Source: JAAGZL01 sp050291725 (GTDB taxonomy: Bacteria; Pseudomonadota; Gammaproteobacteria; Chromatiales; Chromatiaceae). From it: a DNA stretch of 64,000 bases. The notes beneath the pieces were generated by a model that worked only from the letters and a program-made list of their open reading frames with translations, made no database searches and had not been told where the DNA came from. Positions within the stretch are counted from its first letter, which is position 1, and each line of letters begins with the position of its first letter. The DNA lies in assembly GCA_050291725.1 (NCBI GenBank), contig JBNKKH010000005.1, positions 7,835-71,834 of the forward strand. Reading direction: 5' to 3'. A program made the position numbers and the translations under genes. Below are positions 27,057-35,045 of the stretch, one piece after another.

Positions 27057-28433
27057 ATGAAAAAAATAGTCATTCTGTTAACTACCCTGATTGTAGTGCT
27101 GTTCATGGTGCCTGGGATCATAGGGTTTAAGGTCCAGAGTAGGCATCAGGAGGTTATATCCAAGATGCAGCAGGGTGGCTTAGAAGTGGTAAGTGATGAC
27201 TATCAACGCGGATGGTTTGGGGCCCGTTCTGAGACTAAATTTAAACTGGCCACGCCTTCAGACGCAAAAGAGGACTCTATCGAATTCACTATGTTAAACG
27301 ATATTGTTCACGGACCGCTCTCTCCTGATGGGGGATTAGCGCTAGCAACCATCGGTACATCATTTAAGGTTGATGAGGAAGCGCTTTTTCCGGGGGAAGA
27401 GAATAAGGTCATGCAGACCAATATCGGACTGGATGGCAGCGGAAAAACGCTGATTGCTGTTCCTGCCTTGAAGCTTGCCGACAAGCCGGGCCGGCCCGAG
27501 ATACAGTTCAGTGGCGCTGATGGAAAGGTCTTATTTGATACTGGTTTCACTCAATTTGAGCTTGACCTTAAAATGCCGCAGCTATGGGTCGGCGGAGAAA
27601 AGGGGGAGAGCTTTAAAGTAACTGGGGCAGAGCTGAGATCAACTTCTAAGGCGGGGCTGTTTAGCCTGTTCCTGGGTAACGGGGAGTTCCTGGTCAAGCA
27701 GATAGAGTTTAATAATCCGAACAATGACGTTGCGCTTAAAATTGATGCGATCGATATTTCAAGCAATACCAGCGAGAGTGATGGCAAGTTGACCGCGGCT
27801 ATTAATTACGCTGTTGAAGCAGTAACAGTTAACAGTACTGTTTATGGTCCTGCTCAGTTTGAAATAGAGTTTGGCAATATCTCAGCGCAAGTGGTATCCA
27901 AGTTGCAAAAGGAGATGCAGGAGATGCAGTCGCTGAATTTGACCAATGAGCAAGAGAGCATGGCAGTGCTTAATCTGTTGATGGGGGCTGGACCAGACCT
28001 GTTGCAAGCCAACCCTACGTTGGCGATTAAGCGTCTGTTTGTTAAAACCCCAGATGGAGATATTGATGGAAATCTATCTATAGCTGCTAAAGGGTTGCAG
28101 TGGAAAGATATTGGAAATTTTCAATCTGTTCTGCAAAAGCTGGAAGCGGATGCCGCTATTACTATGCCAGAGAAGATATATAGGACAGCAATGGAGATGC
28201 AGGCAAGAGTTGGCATGATGCGACAGATTGAACAGCGTAAAAAGCTGGGCCACGAGATAACAGTACCGTCTCAGGAAGAGATTGATCAACTAAGTAAACA
28301 GATGTCTGGACAGCAGCTGGAACTTCTGCTGCAGCAAGGGTTGGTGACACGTGAAGGGACTAACATTTCCAGCCAAGCCAAGTTGAGTGATGGATTACTT
28401 AGTGTGAATGGTAAGACGATTCCACTGCAGTAG
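27057..28433 (+). CDS. DUF945 (YdgA-like) family protein
   Basis: The 458-residue protein starts with a signal anchor (KKIVILLTTLIVVLFMVPGIIGF) and then a long, mostly beta-rich periplasmic part typical of DUF945/YdgA proteins, including GGLEVVSDDYQRGWFGARSETKF and DIVHGPLSPDG (given as short excerpts). No catalytic residues are known for the family. A GGAGT ribosome site precedes the ATG. A hairpin with a short T-run follows the stop, which fits a terminator. Function is unknown; an inner-membrane-anchored envelope role is inferred from the leader. Confidence 0.85.
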   Translation: MKKIVILLTTLIVVLFMVPGIIGFKVQSRHQEVISKMQQGGLEVVSDDYQRGWFGARSETKFKLATPSDAKEDSIEFTMLNDIVHGPLSPDGGLALATIGTSFKVDEEALFPGEENKVMQTNIGLDGSGKTLIAVPALKLADKPGRPEIQFSGADGKVLFDTGFTQFELDLKMPQLWVGGEKGESFKVTGAELRSTSKAGLFSLFLGNGEFLVKQIEFNNPNNDVALKIDAIDISSNTSESDGKLTAAINYAVEAVTVNSTVYGPAQFEIEFGNISAQVVSKLQKEMQEMQSLNLTNEQESMAVLNLLMGAGPDLLQANPTLAIKRLFVKTPDGDIDGNLSIAAKGLQWKDIGNFQSVLQKLEADAAITMPEKIYRTAMEMQARVGMMRQIEQRKKLGHEITVPSQEEIDQLSKQMSGQQLELLLQQGLVTREGTNISSQAKLSDGLLSVNGKTIPLQ

Positions 28434-28450
28434 GTTCTTTCTAAGAAACC

Positions 28451-28472
28451 TGCTGGTTTACTCCAGCATTTT
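28451..28472 (+). terminator. Probable terminator after the DUF945 gene
   Basis: TGCTGG and CCAGCA form a perfect 6-bp stem around a TTTACT loop, followed by TTTT, starting 17 nt after the stop codon. A second perfect hairpin, CCGCAG-CAA-CTGCGG, follows at 28481-28495. Confidence 0.55.
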
Positions 28473-28511
28473 GTAAATATCCGCAGCAACTGCGGCTTAG
28501 TTCCCTGCGTT

Positions 28512-28560
28512 AAGAGTGCCTTAAGAAACGACCATTATCATGGTCTTTTCTGGCACTCTT
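28512..28560 (+). promoter_or_regulatory. Long imperfect hairpin just upstream of the YejM-like gene
   Basis: AAGAGTGCC (28512-28520) pairs perfectly with GGCACTCTT (28552-28560). Inside it AGAAA can pair with TTTCT, and GACCAT pairs with ATGGTC around a TATC loop. The structure ends 14 nt before the start codon, so in the mRNA it would abut the ribosome-binding region. It could be a translational control element or a terminator-like structure; there is no T-tract after it. Confidence 0.5.
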
Positions 28561-28574
28561 CTTGGGATCTATAT

Positions 28575-30434
28575 ATGGGTATCGCGTCAACCATCCGCCT
28601 CTATCTTATCAGTCAATATCTGTTGCTAGTCACCCTACTCAGCGGTTACGTAACATATGTTAAGGATGATACGCCGGCTACGTGGCTGTACCTTATGAAT
28701 GAGCTCTTGGCGTACCCGTTCTTCTATCTACTACCAACGCTGGCAGTGTTATGGCTGCTGAAGAGGCTGCCGCTAGCTGGAATGCCGCGCTTGTTGTTGG
28801 CAGTGAGCTACCTGTTGACATCTGTGACCATACTGCTGATCTACGCAGATCACGCTTTGTACGAACTGTATGAGTACCATTTCGATGCATTTGTCTGGAA
28901 TCTGATCAGCACGCCGGATGGTATTGCCTCTCTGGGGGCTACCCAGAACACCCAGCTCAGCTATGGGCTAGCGGTCGGAGCAATTCTATTGCTCAATGCT
29001 GCCCTGCTGTTTGCTAGTCATCGATTGGCTATGCCGAGATCTCGTTTGGCGCTCTCCGGTAAAAAATTTTCCAGGTTGTCATGGGCGGTGTTTGCGTTGC
29101 TGATTACCAGCGAGGTGGCCTATGCCTACAGCCATGCCAGTGGGCAGGAGGCGATTATGCAGGCAGCGTCCGTGGTGCCGTTCCATATGCAGACTACCTC
29201 CGACTCTACGTTTCGCAGATTTGGTGTTAAACCTCCGCCGAAGGAAAAGATTAGGGTTGCGAACGGCAAGTTGCATTACCCGCTGGCCAAAATTGAATAT
29301 CAGCGCCCCAATAAACCGCTGAATATCATCTGGCTCGTCTCCGAGTCGTTGCGCTGGGATATGCTGGACCCGGAGATTATGCACAATCTAGATGAATTCA
29401 GTAGGGATGCTACAAAGTTTAGGCGTCATTACAGCGGTGGTAACCGCACCCGTATGGGTATGCTAAGCATGTTTTATGGGCTATACGCCCCATACTGGTA
29501 TGCGTTTCAAGAGCAGCGTGTAGGGCCGGTGTTAATGGATGTCTTGCGGGATCAGGGGTACCAATTTACCGTGCACACCAGCCAGAGCTTTTCCTATCCT
29601 GAGCTGCGCGATACGGTGTTTGCCAATGTGCCGCCAGAGGATCTGCGCGAGATCAAGGACGGTGCTCCTCCCTGGAAACGTGATGAGCAGAATATCACCG
29701 AAATTATGCAGTTTCTTGATGGACGTGATCGCAATCGCCCATTCTTCGGGTTTATGTTCTTCGAGGCCACCCATGCGCCCTATAATTTCTCGAGTGCTGA
29801 CGAGATACGCAAACCTTTCCTGCAGGATATGAACTACGCTAAGCTCAGTAGCCTAAAAAATCCTGAATTGATCAAGAATCGCTATATCAACGCGGCCCAC
29901 TCCGTAGACCGGCAGTTGGGGCGTCTGTTCGACTACCTGCGCCAAAACGACCTGCTGGATAACACCATCGTGTTGGTTACTGGCGATCACGGCGAGGAGT
30001 TCATGGAGAATGGGAACTGGGGGCATGGCCATAACTCCAAGTTTCCGGAGCAGCAGATCCATGTTCCAATGGTACTGCACATTCCTGGGGTAGCGCCTGG
30101 GATAGTGGATAACTACACCAGCCATCTCGATATCCCAGCTACTCTGATGCCGCTGCTCGGGGTTAGCTCCAAGCCCGATATCTACACTCTGGGTGGCGAT
30201 CTTTACAACCATCCTTCAGCCGAATCTGTCGTTGGGAACTACAACTACGCGGGCATTATCAGTCCGCAGCAAAAAATCGTGTTCCCTTTTCGCCGAGAGA
30301 CTTATTTTCACTATTCGGTGTTCGATAATAGGGATCAAGAAGTGTCGAGAGCACAGCGCCAAAACATAGTAGAACAGTCTGCGGAGCAGATCGCAGCGTT
30401 CAATGAAGCCTGTTCGCGCTTTTTAGTGCGCTAG
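28575..30434 (+). CDS. YejM/PbgA-like inner-membrane protein with sulfatase-fold periplasmic domain
   Basis: The 619-residue protein has about five N-terminal membrane helices (to about residue 185), a linker, and a periplasmic alkaline-phosphatase/sulfatase-type domain (NIIWLVSESLRWDML, YSGGNRTRMGMLSMFYG, VTGDHGEEFMENG, GHGHNSKFPEQQIHVPM). This layout matches E. coli YejM (PbgA), which senses periplasmic LPS and regulates LpxC turnover through LapB. Thr in GGNRTRMG occupies the nucleophile position and acidic metal ligands appear retained (DHGEEF), so hydrolase or transferase activity is possible. No clear ribosome site is seen; a long hairpin ends 14 nt upstream of the ATG. It is convergent with rnd. 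Confidence 0.85.
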   Translation: MGIASTIRLYLISQYLLLVTLLSGYVTYVKDDTPATWLYLMNELLAYPFFYLLPTLAVLWLLKRLPLAGMPRLLLAVSYLLTSVTILLIYADHALYELYEYHFDAFVWNLISTPDGIASLGATQNTQLSYGLAVGAILLLNAALLFASHRLAMPRSRLALSGKKFSRLSWAVFALLITSEVAYAYSHASGQEAIMQAASVVPFHMQTTSDSTFRRFGVKPPPKEKIRVANGKLHYPLAKIEYQRPNKPLNIIWLVSESLRWDMLDPEIMHNLDEFSRDATKFRRHYSGGNRTRMGMLSMFYGLYAPYWYAFQEQRVGPVLMDVLRDQGYQFTVHTSQSFSYPELRDTVFANVPPEDLREIKDGAPPWKRDEQNITEIMQFLDGRDRNRPFFGFMFFEATHAPYNFSSADEIRKPFLQDMNYAKLSSLKNPELIKNRYINAAHSVDRQLGRLFDYLRQNDLLDNTIVLVTGDHGEEFMENGNWGHGHNSKFPEQQIHVPMVLHIPGVAPGIVDNYTSHLDIPATLMPLLGVSSKPDIYTLGGDLYNHPSAESVVGNYNYAGIISPQQKIVFPFRRETYFHYSVFDNRDQEVSRAQRQNIVEQSAEQIAAFNEACSRFLVR

Positions 30435-30450
30435 GATTTTTGGGTTAGCA

Positions 30451-31602
30451 TTAATCCATTTTTATCCTTAGCTTGCCGTCTTCCAGTATTGGTTTGGCGC
30501 TGCCCTCAAGCACTTGGATTAGGATATCTCCCACCAACGCCTTGCGCCATCCGTGCATAAGTTCCGAATCTCTGTTTCCTGTTGCCAGTAGTTCCAGATC
30601 CTTACGGCTGGCCAGGGCGCTTGGAGTTATCTCTTCCTGTTCTGCAATTAGGCGCAGGCAGCACTGCAGTAGATCGGTTATGGCCTCCTGGTTGGGAGTT
30701 AGTGCAGCAGCTCTTTTTTTAGCCTGAGGCCATTTATCTTTTGGAACTGTAGTAGCCTCAGCAATAAGTTTTAATAGAGCAGCGCCATTACGTTTTATGC
30801 TCCCAGGCTCTAAGCCCCGGATCTGCTCCAGTGAGTTTGTATCTTTGGGTTGGCGTCGTGCCAAATCAATTAATATCTCATCTTTTAGAATCCAACGCCT
30901 GGGTCGGTCTGCTCGTTCTGCCTGCTGTTCCCGCCAGGCGGCAATCCTTTGGAGAACAGCAAGCTGAATCCCTTTCAGGCGCTGGTTGCCCTTAATGCGC
31001 TGCCACATAGCATCTGGATCAATGGTGTATGTTGCAGGGCTGGCTAGTTCAGCAAAATCTTCTTGTAGCCAGGGTTCACGCCCTAGTGATTTAAGTTTTG
31101 CGCTGATCTCTAGGTAAACATCTCCCAGGTAGATGACATCATCCAGGGCGTAGCGGAGCTGTTCTTGGTTTAGTGGGCGTTGTGACCAGTCGGTGCGGGA
31201 GTGTCCCTTATCCAGTTGGCGACCTGTTATTTTTTGCACCAGATTAGCGTAGCCAATCTGCTCACCCAGCCCCAGCAGGGTTGCAGCCAGTTGGGTGTCA
31301 AATAGGGGCTGTGGTAGCTTTTTCCATAGAAGGTAGAATATCTCCAGATCCTGGCGCCCAGCATGAAATATCTTTACTGTTGAGTTGTCGTAGATGACAT
31401 CCACCAGTTCACTTAGATCATCAATAGCCAACGGGTCTACGCTAGCGGCTACTGTACCGTTGCTTATTTGTAGCAGACAAAATTTAGGATAATAGCTTTT
31501 GTCACGAATGAACTCAGTATCCAGGGCTAGCCATTCGCTGCCTCTTAGTTGATCGCACAGTTCTGCTAATTGCTGTTTTGTTTTGATGTGTAGCTCTTGC
31601 AT
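30451..31602 (-). CDS. rnd: Ribonuclease D
   Basis: RNase D is a 3'-5' exoribonuclease that trims tRNA precursors. The 383-residue protein has the DEDD motifs WLALDTEFIRDKSYYPKFCL (Exo I, Asp-x-Glu), KIFHAGRQDLEIF (Exo II) and QLRYALDDVIYLGDVY (Exo III, Tyr-x-x-x-Asp), then HRDC-type helical domains. The ATG at 31600-31602 has an AAGGAC ribosome site; the frame continues upstream but lacks support. It diverges from the small membrane-protein gene preceding mpl. Confidence 0.95.
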   Translation of the reverse strand: MQELHIKTKQQLAELCDQLRGSEWLALDTEFIRDKSYYPKFCLLQISNGTVAASVDPLAIDDLSELVDVIYDNSTVKIFHAGRQDLEIFYLLWKKLPQPLFDTQLAATLLGLGEQIGYANLVQKITGRQLDKGHSRTDWSQRPLNQEQLRYALDDVIYLGDVYLEISAKLKSLGREPWLQEDFAELASPATYTIDPDAMWQRIKGNQRLKGIQLAVLQRIAAWREQQAERADRPRRWILKDEILIDLARRQPKDTNSLEQIRGLEPGSIKRNGAALLKLIAEATTVPKDKWPQAKKRAAALTPNQEAITDLLQCCLRLIAEQEEITPSALASRKDLELLATGNRDSELMHGWRKALVGDILIQVLEGSAKPILEDGKLRIKMD

Positions 31603-31685
31603 GAAAAGTCCTTGGTAGATGGTGATGCAAAGGATACCATTGGTTGGAATATATTGTTGCACATGAATTTTACTGGACTAAGATT

Positions 31686-32207
31686 GTGAATCTGCTGCTT
31701 AAACTTTTTGTCGATATTTGTCTGTTGCGGGCTAAGCCCCAGGATGTACCAGCATCCAGTACCTTACTTATCCTGACAGTTGTCCTGGCTTTTTTCAGCG
31801 GTATGGTGTCTATATCTAGTACAGTGCATGGGTCAACGCAGGCCGTAATTATCTCATTGATGGATGTTGCTATCACACTCATCCTGCTATCACTTTTTCT
31901 CAACCTAATGAATCTATCCTCCAGACTGTTGCAATCAGCAACGGCTATGTTTGGCAGTGGGACAATTATTAATTTAGTTTCTCTGCCGGTGATGGGATTG
32001 ATGAATAGCGGTCCGGATAATCCGGGATATCAGCTTTTGGGTGCACTGTTCTATTTTGCTCTGTTGATATGGAGCTTGGTGGTGATGGCGCATATTGTAC
32101 GGCATAGTTTCAACTTGAATCTAACAGGCGGCATATTGATAGCAATTGGCTATTTTCTGTTAATCAAAACATTGATTCAGACATTTATGCCTGCGGGTCA
32201 AATATAA
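31686..32207 (+). CDS. Small integral membrane protein of unknown function
   Basis: The product is about 173 residues with four to five hydrophobic segments and the N-terminus VNLLLKLFVDICLLRAKPQDVPAS, a pattern I recall from uncharacterised proteobacterial membrane proteins of roughly this size. No catalytic motif is present. Two starts are possible: GTG at 31686, chosen because it matches that N-terminus, or a TTG at 31644 with AAGGA nine nucleotides upstream. The stop codon touches the ATG of mpl with no gap, so the two genes are translationally coupled; no functional link to peptidoglycan recycling is proven. Confidence 0.65.
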   Translation: MNLLLKLFVDICLLRAKPQDVPASSTLLILTVVLAFFSGMVSISSTVHGSTQAVIISLMDVAITLILLSLFLNLMNLSSRLLQSATAMFGSGTIINLVSLPVMGLMNSGPDNPGYQLLGALFYFALLIWSLVVMAHIVRHSFNLNLTGGILIAIGYFLLIKTLIQTFMPAGQI

Positions 32208-33581
32208 ATGCATATTCATATACTGGGCATCTGTGGAACTTTTATGGGAGGGCTGGCCTTGCTGGCCCGTTCTCTCGGTCATGAGGTGAGCGGCTCTGAT
32301 GCCGGTGTCTATCCTCCTATGAGTACCCAACTGGAAGAGGCGGGTATTAAATTGATGGAGGGCTATGAGCCTGAGCATCTACAGCCAGCGCCGGATTGTG
32401 TAGTGGTGGGCAATGCCATGTCACGAGGTAATCCGGCAGTGGAGTATATGCTGGAACAGGGTTTGCGCTATACCTCCGGCCCCCAGTGGTTAGCAGAACA
32501 TGTACTGCATGGTCGTTGGGTATTGGCAGTTGCAGGGACCCATGGTAAAACCAGCACAGCTAGCCTTCTGGCCTGGATATTGGAAGATGCCGGTATGGAT
32601 CCAGGATTTCTCATCGGTGGCGTTCCCAGAAATTTTGGCATCTCAGCCCGTCTAGGCGGCACGCCATTTTTTGTGGTAGAGGCGGATGAGTATGATACTG
32701 CTTTCTTTGATAAGCGCTCCAAGTTTGTCCATTACCACCCCCGCACCTTGATTCTTAATAACCTGGAGTTTGATCACGCTGATATCTTTGATGACCTGGC
32801 CATGATCCAGCGCCAGTTCCATCATCTGGTGCGTACCGTTCCTGGCAACGGTCTGATTATCGCTCCAGAACAAGATCTGGCAATCAATCAGGTGTTGGAT
32901 ATGGGATGCTGGACCCCGTTGGAGCGGTTCTCTGCTCATGGCGATACCCAGTGGCATAGCGTGAACTCAAATCCAGAAAATAGTCAGTTTGATATTCACC
33001 TAGGTTCGGAAAAGTTTGGTAGCGTGGATTGGGAGCTGCATGGTCAGCACAATCTGAACAATGCCCTGGCAGCAGTTGCCGCAGCGCGTCATGCTGGCGT
33101 GCCTCCTGCAATAGCTATAGAAGCCTTGGCCAGTTTCAAAAATGTAAAGCGCCGCATGGAACTGCGGGGGCAGGTTGCTGGAATTACAGTCTATGACGAT
33201 TTTGCCCATCATCCCACTGCCATTGCCACCACTCTGGATGGCCTGCGCGCACGGGTGGGTGGTGAGCGTATAATTGCTGTACTGGAGCCGCGCTCTAATA
33301 CTATGCGTATGGGGATGCATGCCGATCAGCTAGCAAGTTCACTTCAGGTGGCTGACATGGTGAAGGTGTATGCTCCAAGTGAACTGGAGTGGGATGCGGC
33401 TTCTGTATTGGCTGGGCTTGGTCCAAAGGCCAGCATATACCAATCTGTTGCAGCCATTGTCTCTAGCCTGGCAGATGAAGCCAAGGGCGGCGATCAGGTG
33501 TTGATCATGAGCAACGGCGGCTTCGGTAATATTCATCAGCGGCTGTTAGATACTCTTAAGCAAAAATATGGGCTAGAGTAG
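32208..33581 (+). CDS. mpl: UDP-N-acetylmuramate:L-Ala-gamma-D-Glu-meso-DAP ligase Mpl
   Basis: Mpl reattaches the recycled murein tripeptide to UDP-MurNAc in the cytoplasm. The 457 residues start with HIHILGICGTFMGGLALLARSLGHEVSGSD, a Mur ligase N-terminal domain (shown here by G-x-C-G-T-F-M-G), then the ATP-binding VAGTHGKTSTASLLAW near residue 110, the central domain with ADEYDTAFFDKRSKF, and the C-terminal domain with YDDFAHHPTAIATT. Length and order are typical. It starts immediately after the membrane-protein stop and is followed by ubiX after 5 nt, giving a three-gene transcription unit. AnmK, another recycling enzyme, lies elsewhere in the window. Confidence 0.97.
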   Translation: MHIHILGICGTFMGGLALLARSLGHEVSGSDAGVYPPMSTQLEEAGIKLMEGYEPEHLQPAPDCVVVGNAMSRGNPAVEYMLEQGLRYTSGPQWLAEHVLHGRWVLAVAGTHGKTSTASLLAWILEDAGMDPGFLIGGVPRNFGISARLGGTPFFVVEADEYDTAFFDKRSKFVHYHPRTLILNNLEFDHADIFDDLAMIQRQFHHLVRTVPGNGLIIAPEQDLAINQVLDMGCWTPLERFSAHGDTQWHSVNSNPENSQFDIHLGSEKFGSVDWELHGQHNLNNALAAVAAARHAGVPPAIAIEALASFKNVKRRMELRGQVAGITVYDDFAHHPTAIATTLDGLRARVGGERIIAVLEPRSNTMRMGMHADQLASSLQVADMVKVYAPSELEWDAASVLAGLGPKASIYQSVAAIVSSLADEAKGGDQVLIMSNGGFGNIHQRLLDTLKQKYGLE

Positions 33582-33586
33582 AAGTT

Positions 33587-34195
33587 ATGAGTGATCCAAA
33601 CCAACCAGTTGCACTAGCTATCACCGGAGCCTCCGGCAGCGCCTATGGTCTGCGGCTACTAGAGCTGCTGATTCAGAAAGGGCGCAGGGTTTATCTGATG
33701 ATCTCAAAGGCGGGTGAGATGGTAATCCCTATGGAGACTGGTCTGGAGTTGCCTGCTGAAGTTTCACAGGCAGAGGCCATACTGGCGGAGAGGTACGGTG
33801 CTAAGGAAGGGCAGCTGTGCCTGTTCGGGCGCGAGGAGTGGACAGCACCGGTAGCTAGTGGTTCCAATCCCCCTGCCGCTATGGTGGTGTGCCCGTGTAC
33901 TGCTGGTACTCTATCTGCTATTGCCTGCGGCGCCAGTAATAATCTGATCGAGCGAGCAGCAGATGTAATGCTTAAAGAGCAGCGCAAGCTGATTCTGGTT
34001 GTGAGAGAAACTCCGTTCTCAGCAATACATCTGGAGAATATGCTCAAGCTGGCCCGTCTGGGGGTAGTGACCATGCCGGCTAGTCCTGGCTTCTATAACC
34101 GACCTCAGACCATCGATGAAATAGTGGACTTCATGGTGGGGCGGGTGCTGGATCATCTCGGGATTGAGCATGATCTGGTTAAGCCCTGGGGTTAG
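33587..34195 (+). CDS. ubiX: Flavin prenyltransferase UbiX
   Basis: UbiX attaches a dimethylallyl group to FMN to make prenylated FMN, the cofactor of the UbiD decarboxylase in ubiquinone synthesis. The 202-residue flavoprotein shows VALAITGASGSAYGLRLLELL at the N-terminus, ICPCTAG-like VVCPCTAGTLSAIACGASNNLIERAADVMLKEQRKL (key: C-P-C-T and S-N-N-L-I-x-R-A-A-D-V), and TMPASPGFYNRPQT. Length is typical. It follows mpl by 5 nt on the same strand. ubiD is not in the window. Confidence 0.97.
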   Translation: MSDPNQPVALAITGASGSAYGLRLLELLIQKGRRVYLMISKAGEMVIPMETGLELPAEVSQAEAILAERYGAKEGQLCLFGREEWTAPVASGSNPPAAMVVCPCTAGTLSAIACGASNNLIERAADVMLKEQRKLILVVRETPFSAIHLENMLKLARLGVVTMPASPGFYNRPQTIDEIVDFMVGRVLDHLGIEHDLVKPWG

Positions 34196-34381
34196 CTCGC
34201 TTAAACACCATTCTTACACTGTTTATCTGATCAGATATAAAAAACTACGATCATCTTAGCCCTTACTTACCACTATTTCTGTTTCGTTGCGCTTGTCTTG
34301 TGTAATTTATATGTAGTAGAATCGCGCGCTTGGGCGTTATTTTATTATGTTTTATGTGGATGTATTACAAGGATATATATT

Positions 34382-34921
34382 ATGAAAAGTACTTCGTTTA
34401 TTGGGATTCTATTACTTCTGCTGTCTTTCAATACAAATGCTGCCACTTTGGACTTCTCGGCATTTGGATCTTATGGTCAAGGTACTACTCAAATAACTTT
34501 ACCCGAGGCGGTAGTTACCAGTTTTGGGACTGATATTTTTATTTACGAAGATAAATCCAGGGTGTGTGCCATAGGTGGTGGCAGTTGCGCAGCTGATCTG
34601 GAAATTGACTTTGTACAAACCGTATCTGATTTGTCTTTCATAGTTCACGGATATGGCCCTGGTGACAGCGTTCTGGCTACTATCTATGATGAGCTTGATA
34701 ATGTTCTTGCTAGCGTAACAATAACCACTCAAACCTTCATAGATTTTGGTGGTTATACAGGTATTTCAAGAATATATTTTGATGACTCATCATCTGCTGC
34801 TGGCCTTGCTTTCGGTGAAATTACTTTTCAGGCTGTACCTATCCCTGCTGCTGCATGGCTTTTCGGTTCCGGTCTGCTTGCTTTAGGTGGGATGTCGCGT
34901 CGCAAAAAGGTTGTGGCCTAA
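34382..34921 (+). CDS. VPLPA-CTERM secreted protein
   Basis: The 179-residue protein has a signal peptide (MKSTSFIGILLLLLSFNTNA) and a beta-rich mature part with DKSRVCAIGGGSC cysteines. It ends in a sorting tail: VPIPAAAWLFGSGLLALGG followed by SRRKK. This V-P-x-P-A-A-x-W-L-F-G-S-G-L-L form is the VPLPA-CTERM variant of the PEP-CTERM signal, recognised by an exosortase and usually linked to surface or extracellular-matrix proteins. The ATG at 34382 has AAGGAT upstream. A strong 14-bp terminator follows. No exosortase is in the window. A second such gene lies at 40041. Confidence 0.88.
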   Translation: MKSTSFIGILLLLLSFNTNAATLDFSAFGSYGQGTTQITLPEAVVTSFGTDIFIYEDKSRVCAIGGGSCAADLEIDFVQTVSDLSFIVHGYGPGDSVLATIYDELDNVLASVTITTQTFIDFGGYTGISRIYFDDSSSAAGLAFGEITFQAVPIPAAAWLFGSGLLALGGMSRRKKVVA

Positions 34922-34944
34922 CCCTGTGGCAAATACGATTGCAC

Positions 34945-34977
34945 AAACAAAGCCCGCAGTTTATGCGGGCTTTGTTT
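34945..34977. terminator. Strong bidirectional intrinsic terminator
   Basis: A perfect 14-bp stem, AAACAAAGCCCGCA and TGCGGGCTTTGTTT, with a 5-nt GTTTA loop. Its ends supply A-rich and T-rich flanks on both strands. It separates the convergent VPLPA-CTERM gene and the DedA-PAP2 fusion gene. Confidence 0.9.
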
Positions 34978-35045
34978 TGGTTTGGTGAAAGCCGTTGTTA
35001 ACTCCGACTGCGCAACGCATGATCTTGTTAGGCCCCCCCCACGGG

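Noticed and set aside
34916..35033. attC-like pair: GCCTAAC at the VPLPA stop codon and GTTAGGC 118 nt later fit integron R boxes
   Set aside because: Only the two 7-mers are complementary. The inner L boxes do not pair, the middle is a normal terminator, and no integrase or cassette array is visible.
35033..35040. Run of eight C residues, a possible phase-variable tract
   Set aside because: It lies outside any coding frame, just after the DedA-PAP2 stop codon, so slippage would have no evident effect.
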